The notes under the pieces: generated by a model
What the model saw: only the letters and a program-made list of their open reading frames with translations
Told to the model about the DNA's origin: nothing
Database searches by the model: none
Shown here: positions 19,078-27,210 of the stretch, in pieces
Layout of the letters: the number at the start of each line of letters is the position of its first letter
How positions within the stretch are numbered: position 1 is the stretch's first letter
Made by a program: the position numbers and the translations under genes
Assembly (NCBI RefSeq): GCF_000368565.1
Contig: NZ_KB849538.1
Coordinates: 62,001 to 126,000, forward strand
From: Acinetobacter gerneri DSM 14967 = CIP 107464 = MTCC 9824
GTDB lineage: Bacteria; Pseudomonadota; Gammaproteobacteria; Pseudomonadales; Moraxellaceae
Direction of reading: 5' to 3'
Length of the DNA: 64,000 bases

Positions 19078-22000
19078 ACGTACTAAGCAAATTCAACCAC
19101 TATATGCAGAAGAACGTAGAAAACGAGACCGACTCGATCAGGAAAAACAGCTTAGAGCAGATGTAGAACAGGAACTAATTCAATATTTCCAAGAACAAGA
19201 TTTGGAACAAAAAGAGCACCTTGAATCCTTCTATCCAGCAATTTATGAGTTTATTAAACGCAAAGCTTCAAGCTTGGCATGGAAAAAATATGCGCATGAA
19301 TTTTTTCGGTCATATATCAAGCGAATCAATTTAAATCGTCGTGAGACTTTGCCCCTACCGAATCTGACATTTGAGATGCAGCGTGATCAGCCGGTTTTTA
19401 CAATGGACTGGATCGAGAAGGGACATCAGGTTGATGAAGTTCTTGATAAGCTTTGGGACTACTGGATTCTAGCGAAAGATAGCCAGGCATTTTCTGATGA
19501 TGAAATCATTGGGAATATTGTTATTTCTGCCCTGCTTTACTCAGGCTTAAATCAAAAATCCTCTTTAGAAGCTTTGCTTGAACATTTAAAAGATCCGGCA
19601 AAAATCAGAAAGATCGAAGATCTGAACATTATATTTTTAGAACCGCTCTCCCCCTCTTATGGAGATCTCTTTATTGATGAAAAAACCATCCGTAAATCGC
19701 GTAATTTTATTCCGGATCAAATTACACGCTTATGGTTAATTCATTTTAATAGCAGAAATATTCGTACAGTAAACCAGAAGGTAGAAGACTATCTACAGCT
19801 TATTTTTAATAAGATTAAGTTACCATTTAATCTCAAAACTTATAAATTGTTACGCGACTACGCCAACTTTAACTGGATGCAACTCCCGAAAGTTGACATT
19901 GATCCTGCACTTTCACAATGCCTCATTGAGAATACTGCAACCTGTGGCTTATCAGAAATAGAATTTGAAAGATTTCTTCATCCAAAATTTAAATATCAGC
20001 AGGACACTCGTACTGATTCAAATGTAGAAAAATCACCATCTACTGTGAGTCAATCCTACTCTAATGATGACATTCAGCAAGCCTTGGATGATGTTATAAA
20101 GATTCACAAAGACCTTTTACAACTGATTCGTACATCACAAACTGATCAAAGTATCGATGCATTAATCATTGAATATTGCATTGAAAATACTAATAAATTT
20201 AATGAGTACAGTAAACGTGTCGCCTTATGGCTCATCAGCCTTTATAAACCAGAATTAGAACAGATTCAGCCACTGGCTGAACGTTTTAATTTTTGCGTAA
20301 ACCAATTTCAAAAATCGTTTCAGCAGAATAAGCGTTTAAAAGACGGTTCGATTTACACTTATTATTCGCGTATTGCCGAGCCATGGCTCACCCATTCTTT
20401 ACAATATCTAGATAGCGAAGATGATCTGAATACGAACCTAGCGAAGATCTACCAACAAATCATCACGAATACCCGACTCGCAGATGAAGCAGGCCAACCT
20501 GAGTTTAAAAAATCCAGTGGTCAGACCGTCAGGATGTTGAAACGCTTCCATAGCTTTCAACAAACAGTTTTTGACGCTGAGTCTCTCGAATTAGAGTCAA
20601 TTGCCATACAAAACAGACCGAGAGCACGTATCATTGGTCCCATGACTTATCAAGCTTTCATGAACAAGTTAGATACCTTATTTTCAGGGGCTAATAGTCA
20701 AGAAAATACTTATAAGACATTAAAAATCATCTATATCTTAGCTTACCGTACCGGTATGCGTATTAATGAAATTCTCGGCTTACGTGTGCGGGATATCGAG
20801 GGCTTGAGCTGTCTATCCGTATGGATTCAGCCCTACGGCTCAAAAAAGAAAGGAAACTTACATCAACTTAAAACAGATAGTGCTGAACGCAAAGTCCCTG
20901 TGTATTGCTTATTAAAAACCGATGAATATCAACTATTTCATAATCATGTAGTCGAGCAACGACTACTCAATCAGGAAAACTTATACCTATTCCGTAATTG
21001 GAATGAAAATAGCAAGCTGAACAAACATACGGTGACAACACCTTTTAGAATGATTATGAACGAGCTTTTTAAAACTCATGATTATTCTTTTCACTCATTT
21101 CGACACACGGCTGCCAATCACTTATCCGTTCTGCTCAACTGCGATTACGCTCCACTGGTCAAGAATCTGACGGATTATACTGAAGAACAATATCAGTCCA
21201 TTCGGACAGAGTTACTCCGTCATACACATGGTCAAAATCATTGGTTTATGATTGCCCATTTACTGGGTCACATTGACCCTACAGAAACTTTTAAAAGTTA
21301 TATTCATCTAAGCTACCTGATTGCTGGACATAAAATACTGCAATATCACCCAGACATCGATACTCAACTGGCAAAAAAGATGATGGGCTACCTACCTTCT
21401 TTCAAATTTTTAAACACAGCGAAAGATTCTGCTCCATTCAATTTCGAAAAACATTCTGTCCATTTAAGTCAGCAGTTACTCAACGATCAAACTGACTGGT
21501 TAAAAAGTAACGTAGAAGACATTCTAGATGAGGTTTCTTGTAACACTCCGCCTCATGACTTTTTTAAATATTTCGCGGGAACAAAAGAATCTAAAGTTTC
21601 ATTTGCATGGTTTTTTAAATGCCTAAATTTACTAGAAATTCATCATGATCCAGATCGGGTATCACAAGAAATGAGTTTACCTGTCGAACTGGTTAACTAT
21701 TGGTATGAAAATGCCAAACAACTGGGCCAACTCAAGTCTCAAAAAAACAACCCAAGGTTATTTGATCTCAACAATACAAATCATCTGGATAAACCGTTGA
21801 AACCTGCCATGATTGATACCATTGAAGAGCGCACAGCAAGGAACTATTTCTTTGAAAATATTCAAAATATCTTTGAAAAAAAACCAGATCAAATAAAAGT
21901 GGTGCTTGAGACATTTTTAAATCGTGTTACGGTTTCGCATACCGGCATTCATTATCGATGGAATAAAATCGATCAATTGGAATCATTTTATTTCAAGGTA

Positions 22001-22276
22001 ATAGACCTGTTTCCCCATCAGTTTTGGCATTTGCTTGGACAAGACTTGGTACAATTGTTAGATAAAAAGAAACAACCTTTGTTACTAAAGCTGGCTAAAT
22101 CGAGCACAACAGAGCATCCTACGACCCAAGAAGATTATGTTCGTCTCCAGCTTTACTCAACAAAAGACGCCAAAGCACTGGCAGCGTTTAAATTCTGTTT
22201 ACATCTAGCCTGTATTGGTAGACCTCGATCTCTTGAACTCCAAGTTGCAGGACTAGAAATCACTATATGCTGTTAA
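19061..22276 (+). CDS. Very large tyrosine recombinase (1071 aa) with a central catalytic domain
   Basis: A second recombinase. Counting from ATG 19061: Arg567 in AYRTGMRINEILGLRV, Lys in GSKKKGNLHQLK, His678-x-x-Arg681 in FHSFRHTAANHL, His737 in LLGHIDP and Tyr747 in FKSYIHLSY. The catalytic domain is central: about 530 residues precede it and about 320 follow. The extreme C-terminus reads CLHLACIGRPRSLELQVAGLE, which resembles a second box-I arginine motif, and the frame stops ten residues later. The gene may therefore have been cut short by the insertions just downstream. ATG 19061 is preferred over TTG 19052. It is the last gene of the operon. Both recombinases could act together at one site. 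Confidence 0.83.
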   Translation: MSSLNKRTKQIQPLYAEERRKRDRLDQEKQLRADVEQELIQYFQEQDLEQKEHLESFYPAIYEFIKRKASSLAWKKYAHEFFRSYIKRINLNRRETLPLPNLTFEMQRDQPVFTMDWIEKGHQVDEVLDKLWDYWILAKDSQAFSDDEIIGNIVISALLYSGLNQKSSLEALLEHLKDPAKIRKIEDLNIIFLEPLSPSYGDLFIDEKTIRKSRNFIPDQITRLWLIHFNSRNIRTVNQKVEDYLQLIFNKIKLPFNLKTYKLLRDYANFNWMQLPKVDIDPALSQCLIENTATCGLSEIEFERFLHPKFKYQQDTRTDSNVEKSPSTVSQSYSNDDIQQALDDVIKIHKDLLQLIRTSQTDQSIDALIIEYCIENTNKFNEYSKRVALWLISLYKPELEQIQPLAERFNFCVNQFQKSFQQNKRLKDGSIYTYYSRIAEPWLTHSLQYLDSEDDLNTNLAKIYQQIITNTRLADEAGQPEFKKSSGQTVRMLKRFHSFQQTVFDAESLELESIAIQNRPRARIIGPMTYQAFMNKLDTLFSGANSQENTYKTLKIIYILAYRTGMRINEILGLRVRDIEGLSCLSVWIQPYGSKKKGNLHQLKTDSAERKVPVYCLLKTDEYQLFHNHVVEQRLLNQENLYLFRNWNENSKLNKHTVTTPFRMIMNELFKTHDYSFHSFRHTAANHLSVLLNCDYAPLVKNLTDYTEEQYQSIRTELLRHTHGQNHWFMIAHLLGHIDPTETFKSYIHLSYLIAGHKILQYHPDIDTQLAKKMMGYLPSFKFLNTAKDSAPFNFEKHSVHLSQQLLNDQTDWLKSNVEDILDEVSCNTPPHDFFKYFAGTKESKVSFAWFFKCLNLLEIHHDPDRVSQEMSLPVELVNYWYENAKQLGQLKSQKNNPRLFDLNNTNHLDKPLKPAMIDTIEERTARNYFFENIQNIFEKKPDQIKVVLETFLNRVTVSHTGIHYRWNKIDQLESFYFKVIDLFPHQFWHLLGQDLVQLLDKKKQPLLLKLAKSSTTEHPTTQEDYVRLQLYSTKDAKALAAFKFCLHLACIGRPRSLELQVAGLEITICC

Positions 22277-22451
22277 AAATTTAACCGTTGTTTCCTTATC
22301 TAAAATTAAATTTAATATCTCGCAGATTCAAATACCAAGTGCGACATATTTGTAGTTAGTTGAAAAATTTAGGTATATTAAAATCATTAGACTTTTTTCA
22401 ACTCGCAATTGGAAAGCACCCAATGAAGCAATACACCCAACTTTCTCAAGA
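22277..22451 (+). pseudogene. Start of an IS30-family transposase, cut off by the IS3 insertion
   Basis: Frame 22423 onward reads MKQYTQLSQDE, the typical beginning of an IS30-family transposase (the KYTQLSQEERYQI type). It is cut at 22452 by the IS3-family element. The sequence between 22277 and 22422 is non-coding and may hold the left end of that IS30 copy; I cannot place its inverted repeat. No continuation of the IS30 gene is found after the IS3 element, so the rest was deleted. Confidence 0.55.
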
Positions 22452-22490
22452 TGAACCGTACCGGGTTTGTCGGAGACTTTTTTATTTAAG

Positions 22491-23393
22491 TTAGGCCACC
22501 TGACCTAACGGGTTAATCTTATCATAGTACATTGCTTCAAACTCAAAAGGCGATACATAACCCAGTGCACTGTGTACACGCTTTTTATTGAACCAATCTA
22601 CCCAGTTTAGTGTCGCAAGTTGTACATCTGCTAAACCTTGCCAATCTGCTTTTAAATATTCAATCACCTCTGTTTTGTATAAGCCATTCACCGTTTCAGC
22701 CAGAGCATTATCGTATGAATCACCAGTTGTACCGACTGATGCTCGTAAATTTGCAGCTTCTAAACGATTGGTATAGCGAATAGAAAGATATTGAACACCT
22801 CTATCGGAATGATGAATCACATTCTTTGGCATGCCTCGATCGTGCAATGCTTGCTCAAGTGCATCGAGCACCATATCTGTATTCATCCGTGTCGATACTT
22901 TCCATCCAACAATTGCTCGTGAGAACACATCAATAATAAAGGCGGTATAGACCCAGCCTGAATGAGTTTGAATATACGTAAAGTCACTCACCCACAGTTG
23001 GTCAGGATGATCAGCATTAAAATTACGTTTCACTAAATCATCTGCTCTTTTTTGATCATCTCGGCTACGGGTGGTTTGTTTATTCTTACCACGCCAAACA
23101 CCTTGTATAGCTAGCTTCTGCATCAATCGAGCAACTGTACAACGTGCGATAACATAACCTTCACGTTTCAATTGTTGCCAGACCTTACGCACACCATATC
23201 GACCTGAACTTTCTTTCCAAATTCGTTTAATTTGTTCAGCATGATGCTCATCATGTAGATCTCGTTTCGCTCGATGTTCTGGATTGTCAGCGAGATCTAA
23301 AGTTCGGTAATAGGTTGAAGCTGCGATTGGTAAAATTCTACAAATCGCATCAACACCATATAAATCTTTATTGTTATGGATGAAATCCACCAT
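22491..23393 (-). CDS. IS3-family transposase OrfB (DDE integrase domain)
   Basis: A 300-residue rve-type integrase. The DDE triad is visible: Asp in WVSDFTYIQ, Asp in HHSDRGVQYLS and Glu in NALAETVNGLYKTE. The N-terminal part (YGVDAICRILPIAASTYYR, GRYGVRKVWQQLKREG) is the HTH_21 region. It meets OrfA with a one-base overlap. As in other IS3 elements the active transposase is probably an OrfAB fusion made by -1 frameshifting on the T-run within the end of OrfA (complement of about 23427-23432). The frame is intact, so the element may be active. Confidence 0.95.
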   Translation of the reverse strand: MVDFIHNNKDLYGVDAICRILPIAASTYYRTLDLADNPEHRAKRDLHDEHHAEQIKRIWKESSGRYGVRKVWQQLKREGYVIARCTVARLMQKLAIQGVWRGKNKQTTRSRDDQKRADDLVKRNFNADHPDQLWVSDFTYIQTHSGWVYTAFIIDVFSRAIVGWKVSTRMNTDMVLDALEQALHDRGMPKNVIHHSDRGVQYLSIRYTNRLEAANLRASVGTTGDSYDNALAETVNGLYKTEVIEYLKADWQGLADVQLATLNWVDWFNKKRVHSALGYVSPFEFEAMYYDKINPLGQVA

Positions 23394-23710
23394 TATTTGT
23401 GTGGGCGGTCGAGCTCCGCCTGGGCGAAAAAAGCGGCTGCTTTACGTAGAATTTCATTGGCACGCTTTAATTCTTTAATTTCACGTTCCATTTGTTTCAT
23501 TTTTTCTTGATCAGATATCTGTTGTACTTTAATAGGATTTTGCTGATCTAAATGCTTTTGATGCCAGGCACGAAGTGTTTCAGGAGTACAACCAATCTTA
23601 GGCGCAATTGCTGTGATTGCAGCCCAATTCGATGGATAATCTTTTTCAGATTCAATCAATAATTGAACCGCTCTTTCTCTGATTTCAGGGGTATATTTTA
23701 ATTTTGTCAT
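23393..23710 (-). CDS. IS3-family transposase OrfA (helix-turn-helix)
   Basis: A 105-residue DNA-binding subunit. It has an HTH_Tnp_1 domain (YTPEIRERAVQLLIESEKDYPSNWAAITAIAPKIGCTPETLRAWHQKH) followed by a leucine-zipper-like coiled coil (MKQMEREIKELKRANEILRKAAAFF). It binds the inverted repeats and supplies the N-terminus of the OrfAB fusion. The frame is intact. Confidence 0.95.
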   Translation of the reverse strand: MTKLKYTPEIRERAVQLLIESEKDYPSNWAAITAIAPKIGCTPETLRAWHQKHLDQQNPIKVQQISDQEKMKQMEREIKELKRANEILRKAAAFFAQAELDRPHK

Positions 23711-23760
23711 CGGGATAGTCTCTCAGAATATTGACTCTCCGATAAACCCGGTACGGTTCA

Positions 23761-24020
23761 GTCCTCTCCAATAATTTAAATGCAAGGTATAAGAATCCCC
23801 CTTCTTCTCAAGCTGTATATGTCTGGCCTAATTCCGTCAGTTGATTGCAAACTGCTACTATATATTGGATTTTATTAACCTGATGAGAGGCAAAATCGAA
23901 TCTTATAAATCAATAACTATTCAAGAACCAGTATACAAAGTTTGCTATATAGCGAACATTCATCATAATTAGCTAAAAGTTTGCTATATGGCTAACAAAT
24001 TTCGGGAGAAAAAAATTGAT
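23761..24020. other. Non-coding spacer between the IS3 element and the XRE remnant
   Basis: 260 bp without a recognisable gene. The first half may be flank of the lost IS30 element. The last 80 bases hold the two operator-like palindromes listed separately and a ribosome site (CGGGAG) for the decayed regulator. Confidence 0.5.
23940..23996. promoter_or_regulatory. Pair of 18-bp operator-like palindromes
   Basis: GTTTGCTATATAGCGAAC (23940-23957) and GTTTGCTATATGGCTAAC (23979-23996) are two copies of one near-palindrome, with starts 39 bp apart. They lie directly before the decayed XRE gene at 24021. A pair of this kind is typical of an autoregulated XRE repressor or antitoxin promoter. The first copy breaks symmetry at one base pair. 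Confidence 0.65.
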
Positions 24021-24281
24021 ATGGCTACAAGAGGCTAAATAGGTAAAGAAATACGTTTAGCAAGAAAAGGGTTAGGCTATACACAGAAAAGTCTTTCAGA
24101 AAAGACTAAAGTCAATAAAACAACAATTTCAGAGATAGAGAATGGCCGTTTTACAGGTTCATTTGACATATTTGAACGTGTGCTTGATGGCGTGGGTTTA
24201 CAATTCGAAGTGAATAAAAAAAAGTTTAAATTGCCACAGTGGGATGAAATTGAAGAAATATTTGCAGAATATGATGAATGA
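24021..24281 (+). pseudogene. XRE-family regulator (HipB-like), nonsense at codon 6
   Basis: The 86-codon frame reads MATRG, then TAA at 24036-24038, then IGKEIRLARKGLGYTQKSLSEKTKVNKTTISEIENGRF and on to FAEYDE and a stop. The Cro/C1-type helix-turn-helix is complete apart from the single stop, which a TAA-from-CAA (Gln) change would explain. A ribosome site (GGGAG) and two operator-like palindromes precede it. Downstream initiation would need a non-standard start codon. It is probably the remnant of a toxin-antitoxin antitoxin or small repressor; no partner toxin gene follows before hipB. Confidence 0.7.
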
Positions 24282-24407
24282 GATTATTTACAGGCTCTTA
24301 TCATTTGGTATTTACATCCAACAACATAGATATAACATCTGCATACATACAAGTAGGGCTATTTTACAGATCGAAATGATAAATTCATAAATTGCTTTTC
24401 AAAAAAA

Positions 24408-24427
24408 AAGAAACTAATATGTTTCTT
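24408..24427. promoter_or_regulatory. Candidate HipB operator
   Basis: AAGAAAC (24408-24414) and GTTTCTT (24421-24427) form a perfect 7-bp palindrome around TAATAT, 32 bp before the hipB start. HipB repressors bind such palindromes over their own promoter. The sequence differs from the E. coli HipB site, so this is an inference from position and symmetry. Confidence 0.55.
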
Positions 24428-24458
24428 ATAGGACCTAAAAGCAATAAATGTATCTACA

Positions 24459-24767
24459 ATGAATAAGTCTTTACTTCAGCAAATCAAAAAAAGACGAACC
24501 CAATTGGGCTTAAAGCAAGTTGATATGCAATCACGTACAGGCATTTCAAGACAGCAGTACCAAAAACTGGAAAGTCAGGGCAACCCTCGATTAGAGACCT
24601 TAGAAATTATAGCGGCAGGATTAAATGCTCAACTGATGCTCATCCCTGATGATAAGGTTCATTTGATCAGACAATTATTGAATGATGAAATTAAAGTCAC
24701 TATTGAAGATCAGGATGACTTAATGACTAACCCATGGAAGGGTCTTCTCGGAGGAGAGGAACCATGA
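24459..24767 (+). CDS. hipB: HipB-like antitoxin, XRE family
   Basis: A 102-residue protein with a Cro/C1-type helix-turn-helix at about residues 5-58 (IKKRRTQLGLKQVDMQSRTGISRQQYQKLESQGNPRLETLEIIAAGLNAQL). It should bind and neutralise HipA and repress the operon. The tail is acidic (DDLMTNPWKGLLGGEEP) and ends in an ATGA overlap with hipA, so the pair is translationally coupled. It sits in the accessory island between the IS3 and IS66 remnants. The C-terminal Trp-Lys-Gly-Leu stretch resembles tails that contact HipA in other HipB proteins. Confidence 0.9.
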   Translation: MNKSLLQQIKKRRTQLGLKQVDMQSRTGISRQQYQKLESQGNPRLETLEIIAAGLNAQLMLIPDDKVHLIRQLLNDEIKVTIEDQDDLMTNPWKGLLGGEEP

Positions 24768-26053
24768 ATACTGTTGCCGTCCTGGAATTAACATTACATC
24801 ACGCTGTCATTGGATACTTGGCAGGATTTCAGAGCGGAAAAAATATTCTGGTTTTTACGGATTCTTTCCGATTTGATCAGCAACGCCCGACCTTGAGCTT
24901 GCTTACTTCCCCCTTGTATCCCCAAGCAGATAAGATTTTAGAAAAGACCTATGTTACACATCAGCGCTTACACCCCTTGCTATCAAACTTGCTACCAGAA
25001 GGTGCATTACGCGAACTAATTGCACAAAGCCTCAAAATCCATATAGACAATGAATTTCAGTTATTGGCAGCTTTAGGTCATGACTTACCTGGAGCACTCA
25101 TTGCGACCCCATTAGATCCAGAAGAAATCCCAGATGAAATAAAATTCAAGCTTCAGATCTCGAATCCAGATCAGATCTTAAAACAAGAGATTCGAACAGA
25201 TAATAAGTTTTCCTTGGCCGGCGTCCAAATGAAGTTTTCCATGAAAGCCAAAGACGGGCGTTTTACATTAGCGCAGGCAACGGAATCCAGTCTACTCGGG
25301 GATTGGATTATCAAAACTCCTTCTTCCAGACATGCTTTTGTTCCACTGAATGAATATTCTATGATGACCCTTGCCAAAATGGTCGGAATAGATGTCCCTG
25401 AGATTCGCTTGGTGGATATGGCACTCTTACAAGACCTTCCACCATTAAATTTACCCCAAGAGCAATATGCTTTTGCAATTAAGAGATTCGATAGACAGAG
25501 TACTGCTAACACTACAGAGCTTATTCATATTGAAGATTTTGCTCAGATCTTTGGTGCATATCCACATCAGAAATACAGTACCACAAATTATGAGCAGATA
25601 GGCAAGATCATTTACCAGTATTCAGATAACAAAATTTCTGATATTCAGCAATTTGCCAGCCGTTTACTCATCAATATTTTACTCGCCAATGGAGATGCAC
25701 ACTTAAAGAACTGGAGTATGATTTATCACGATAAAAGAACACCAAGATTATCTCCCGCATACGATATATTGATGACAAGTGTATATATTGAAAATGAGCG
25801 TCACTTCGCATTGAATCTTGCCAAAAATAAAGATTGGTATTTAGCTGAGATGAAACACTTTGAACAATGGGCAGAAAAAGTCGGTGTTCCATGGCGTGTA
25901 ATTGAAAAACAACTTCACGAGATCATGGACAAAGCACGGTCAGTATGGCCAGCGCTATTACTAGATTTACCAATGGGTTCTGCCCATAAAGAAAAACTAA
26001 GAGAGCATTGGAAAAAATTGCATCCAGACTTTCAAATACTTGCAAATGATTAG
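24764..26053 (+). CDS. hipA: HipA-like serine/threonine kinase toxin
   Basis: A 429-residue HipA kinase. In E. coli HipA phosphorylates glutamyl-tRNA synthetase and causes persistence. Key residues align by position: Ser150 in KFSLAGVQMKFS (the autophosphorylated P-loop serine of E. coli HipA), the catalytic loop N309-G-D311-A-H313-L-K-N and the metal-binding Asp334 in SPAYDILMT. All active-site parts are intact, so the toxin should be functional. I chose ATG 24764, 10 codons inside the longest frame, because GGAGGAGAGG precedes it and it overlaps the hipB stop as ATGA. The longer frame from 24734 would lie inside hipB without a ribosome site. Confidence 0.92.
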   Translation: MNTVAVLELTLHHAVIGYLAGFQSGKNILVFTDSFRFDQQRPTLSLLTSPLYPQADKILEKTYVTHQRLHPLLSNLLPEGALRELIAQSLKIHIDNEFQLLAALGHDLPGALIATPLDPEEIPDEIKFKLQISNPDQILKQEIRTDNKFSLAGVQMKFSMKAKDGRFTLAQATESSLLGDWIIKTPSSRHAFVPLNEYSMMTLAKMVGIDVPEIRLVDMALLQDLPPLNLPQEQYAFAIKRFDRQSTANTTELIHIEDFAQIFGAYPHQKYSTTNYEQIGKIIYQYSDNKISDIQQFASRLLINILLANGDAHLKNWSMIYHDKRTPRLSPAYDILMTSVYIENERHFALNLAKNKDWYLAEMKHFEQWAEKVGVPWRVIEKQLHEIMDKARSVWPALLLDLPMGSAHKEKLREHWKKLHPDFQILAND

Positions 26054-26391
26054 AACCCGTAAATACGGTGAGTCTGATAACTGCTATGGTAGCTTATCGT
26101 TTTTGACTGGGAAAATCTTGATGGTAGTCATCTCAATTACGCCGCAACGATTGATTCATTGCAATAGATTCCATTAGATTGTAAATGTCTAATTAGATTT
26201 CTTTAATCTATTAGGATCTAATCAGCCAATAAAGCACCTTTTCACCGATCAACCGACACATTTTATAACTCCATTATTTTGTGGCTTAATAGCCATATCT
26301 AAACATAAGACACAATATTATGGATTTAAGATTCAGAAAACCTGACAAAGTTATTGCGTTATGATGTGCGAGACTTCGTAAAGAGCGACTG
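26054..26391. other. Spacer with no recognised gene
   Basis: 338 bp after hipA. It is AT-rich, with short repeats of the word TCTAATTAGAT/TTAGGATCTAATC near 26190-26225. No frame with a ribosome site is seen. The last 60 bases seem to belong to the IS remnant that follows. It may contain the old end of an inserted element. Confidence 0.4.
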
Positions 26392-26700
26392 TTGAGTAGC
26401 CACCGATTTAATCCAACGCAGCCTAATCAACGGTGGGTTACTGATACAAGAAGCACTGCTTCGCAAGGGGTGGAGAACCAAATGCGCCCCTGGGCGTTGG
26501 GACGTAAGAACTGGCTGGTTGCTGGCTCACTGCGCATTGGTCAGCGAGCGGCGAACATCATGCCTTTAATCCAGTCAGTAAAACTGAATAGGCTAGATCC
26601 TTATGCCTATTTAAGTGATGTGCTGAAAAGGCTGCCGACACTGAAAGTGACCCAAATAGAAGAATTACTGCCACACCGATGGAAACCCAACTCAAATTAA
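26392..26700 (+). pseudogene. Chimeric transposase remnant: IS3-type scrap joined to the IS66 TnpC tail
   Basis: The frame starts with TTG. Residues 3-19 (SHRFNPTQPNQRWVTDT) match the conserved stretch of IS3-type OrfB before its first catalytic Asp. From about residue 26 the sequence switches to the C-terminal end of an IS66-family TnpC (VENQMRPWALGRKNWLVAGSLRIGQRAANIM, then LPTLKVTQIEELLPHRW). The junction is near 26450-26466. It is a fusion of two fragments, not a functional protein. Confidence 0.75.
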
Positions 26701-27010
26701 AAAATAGCGATGGGGCTCAGCGGACGCTTACCAAGAATCTAGGTCAATTTGTTTGACTATTGCTGCTTACCAAATTCAGGACTCCTCAGCAGCTAAATAA
26801 TTTTTATCAAATAGTAAAAAATAAAAATAATAAAAAATAGAAGCATATTTTATGTTGGTTATTATTGTTGAATTTTAATGCATATTAAAGTGACTAACTT
26901 CTTCTTACTCTACCCTACTTTAAATTACATCATTAAATATTAAGGAATTAAGTATTTGTTTTATATGTATTTAGTTTAATGTACTTTTAATATATTTAAT
27001 GTAATTTATG
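26701..27010. other. Non-coding right border of the island
   Basis: 310 bp with no gene. The first 80 bases still look like IS66-element flank (GATGGGGCTCAGCGGACGC...). The rest is extremely AT-rich and leads directly into the broken tRNA. The matching 5' half of the tRNA gene is absent here. Confidence 0.5.
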
Positions 27011-27011
27011 T

Positions 27012-27065
27012 CGGTGAACCTTGCCAAGGTTGGGGTCGGGAGTTCGAGTCTCCTTTCCCGCTCCA
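27012..27065 (+). pseudogene. 3' half of tRNA-Gly(GCC): integration scar
   Basis: The sequence holds the anticodon arm (AACCT - TTGCCAA - AGGTT, anticodon GCC at 27023-27025), variable loop, T arm (loop TTCGAGT) and the 3' acceptor strand TTCCCGC with TCCA. The 5' acceptor strand and D arm are missing; the bases before 27012 are AT-rich and cannot pair. The 3' end of tRNA genes is a favoured attachment site for tyrosine integrases, so this is probably one att end of an integrated element. The intact tRNA should be elsewhere. Confidence 0.85.
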
Positions 27066-27071
27066 GATACG

Positions 27072-27108
27072 AAAAAGCCCTTATCGAAAGATAAGGGCTT
27101 TTTTTTGT
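27072..27108. terminator. Strong terminator after the tRNA fragment
   Basis: Stem AAAAAGCCCTTATC / GATAAGGGCTTTTT with a GAAA tetraloop, followed by further T residues on the plus strand. The five A residues before it make it able to act on the minus strand as well, where it would stop transcription from the MFS gene. Confidence 0.93.
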
Positions 27109-27210
27109 ATATTAAAAATTGAAAAAAACAAATTGAATCCCGTTTAGCAACATGCAACCAGCCCTTTGTTATTTGACTACAAAAGGCTTGAAAAGCGTTA
27201 ATAAAATATA

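Larger units (their letters stand above)
22452..23760 (-). mobile_element. Complete IS3-family insertion sequence (IS51-like group)
   Basis: A 1309-bp element. Its ends are near-perfect inverted repeats beginning TGAACCGTACCGGGTTT on both sides (22452 rightward and the complement of 23760 leftward), and the match continues through TCGGAGA with one difference. The outside bases (AGA left, GTC right) do not match, so there is no target duplication; a deletion or recombination next to the element probably removed it. It carries OrfA and OrfB in the usual order on the minus strand. Confidence 0.92.

Noticed and set aside
24734..24763. Longer start for hipA
   Set aside because: It lies inside hipB with no ribosome site; ATG 24764 has a strong one and the classical ATGA overlap.
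15518..27065. CRISPR array or cas genes in the island
   Set aside because: No regular direct repeats with spacers and no Cas motifs were seen; the only repeats are the two 18-bp palindromes.
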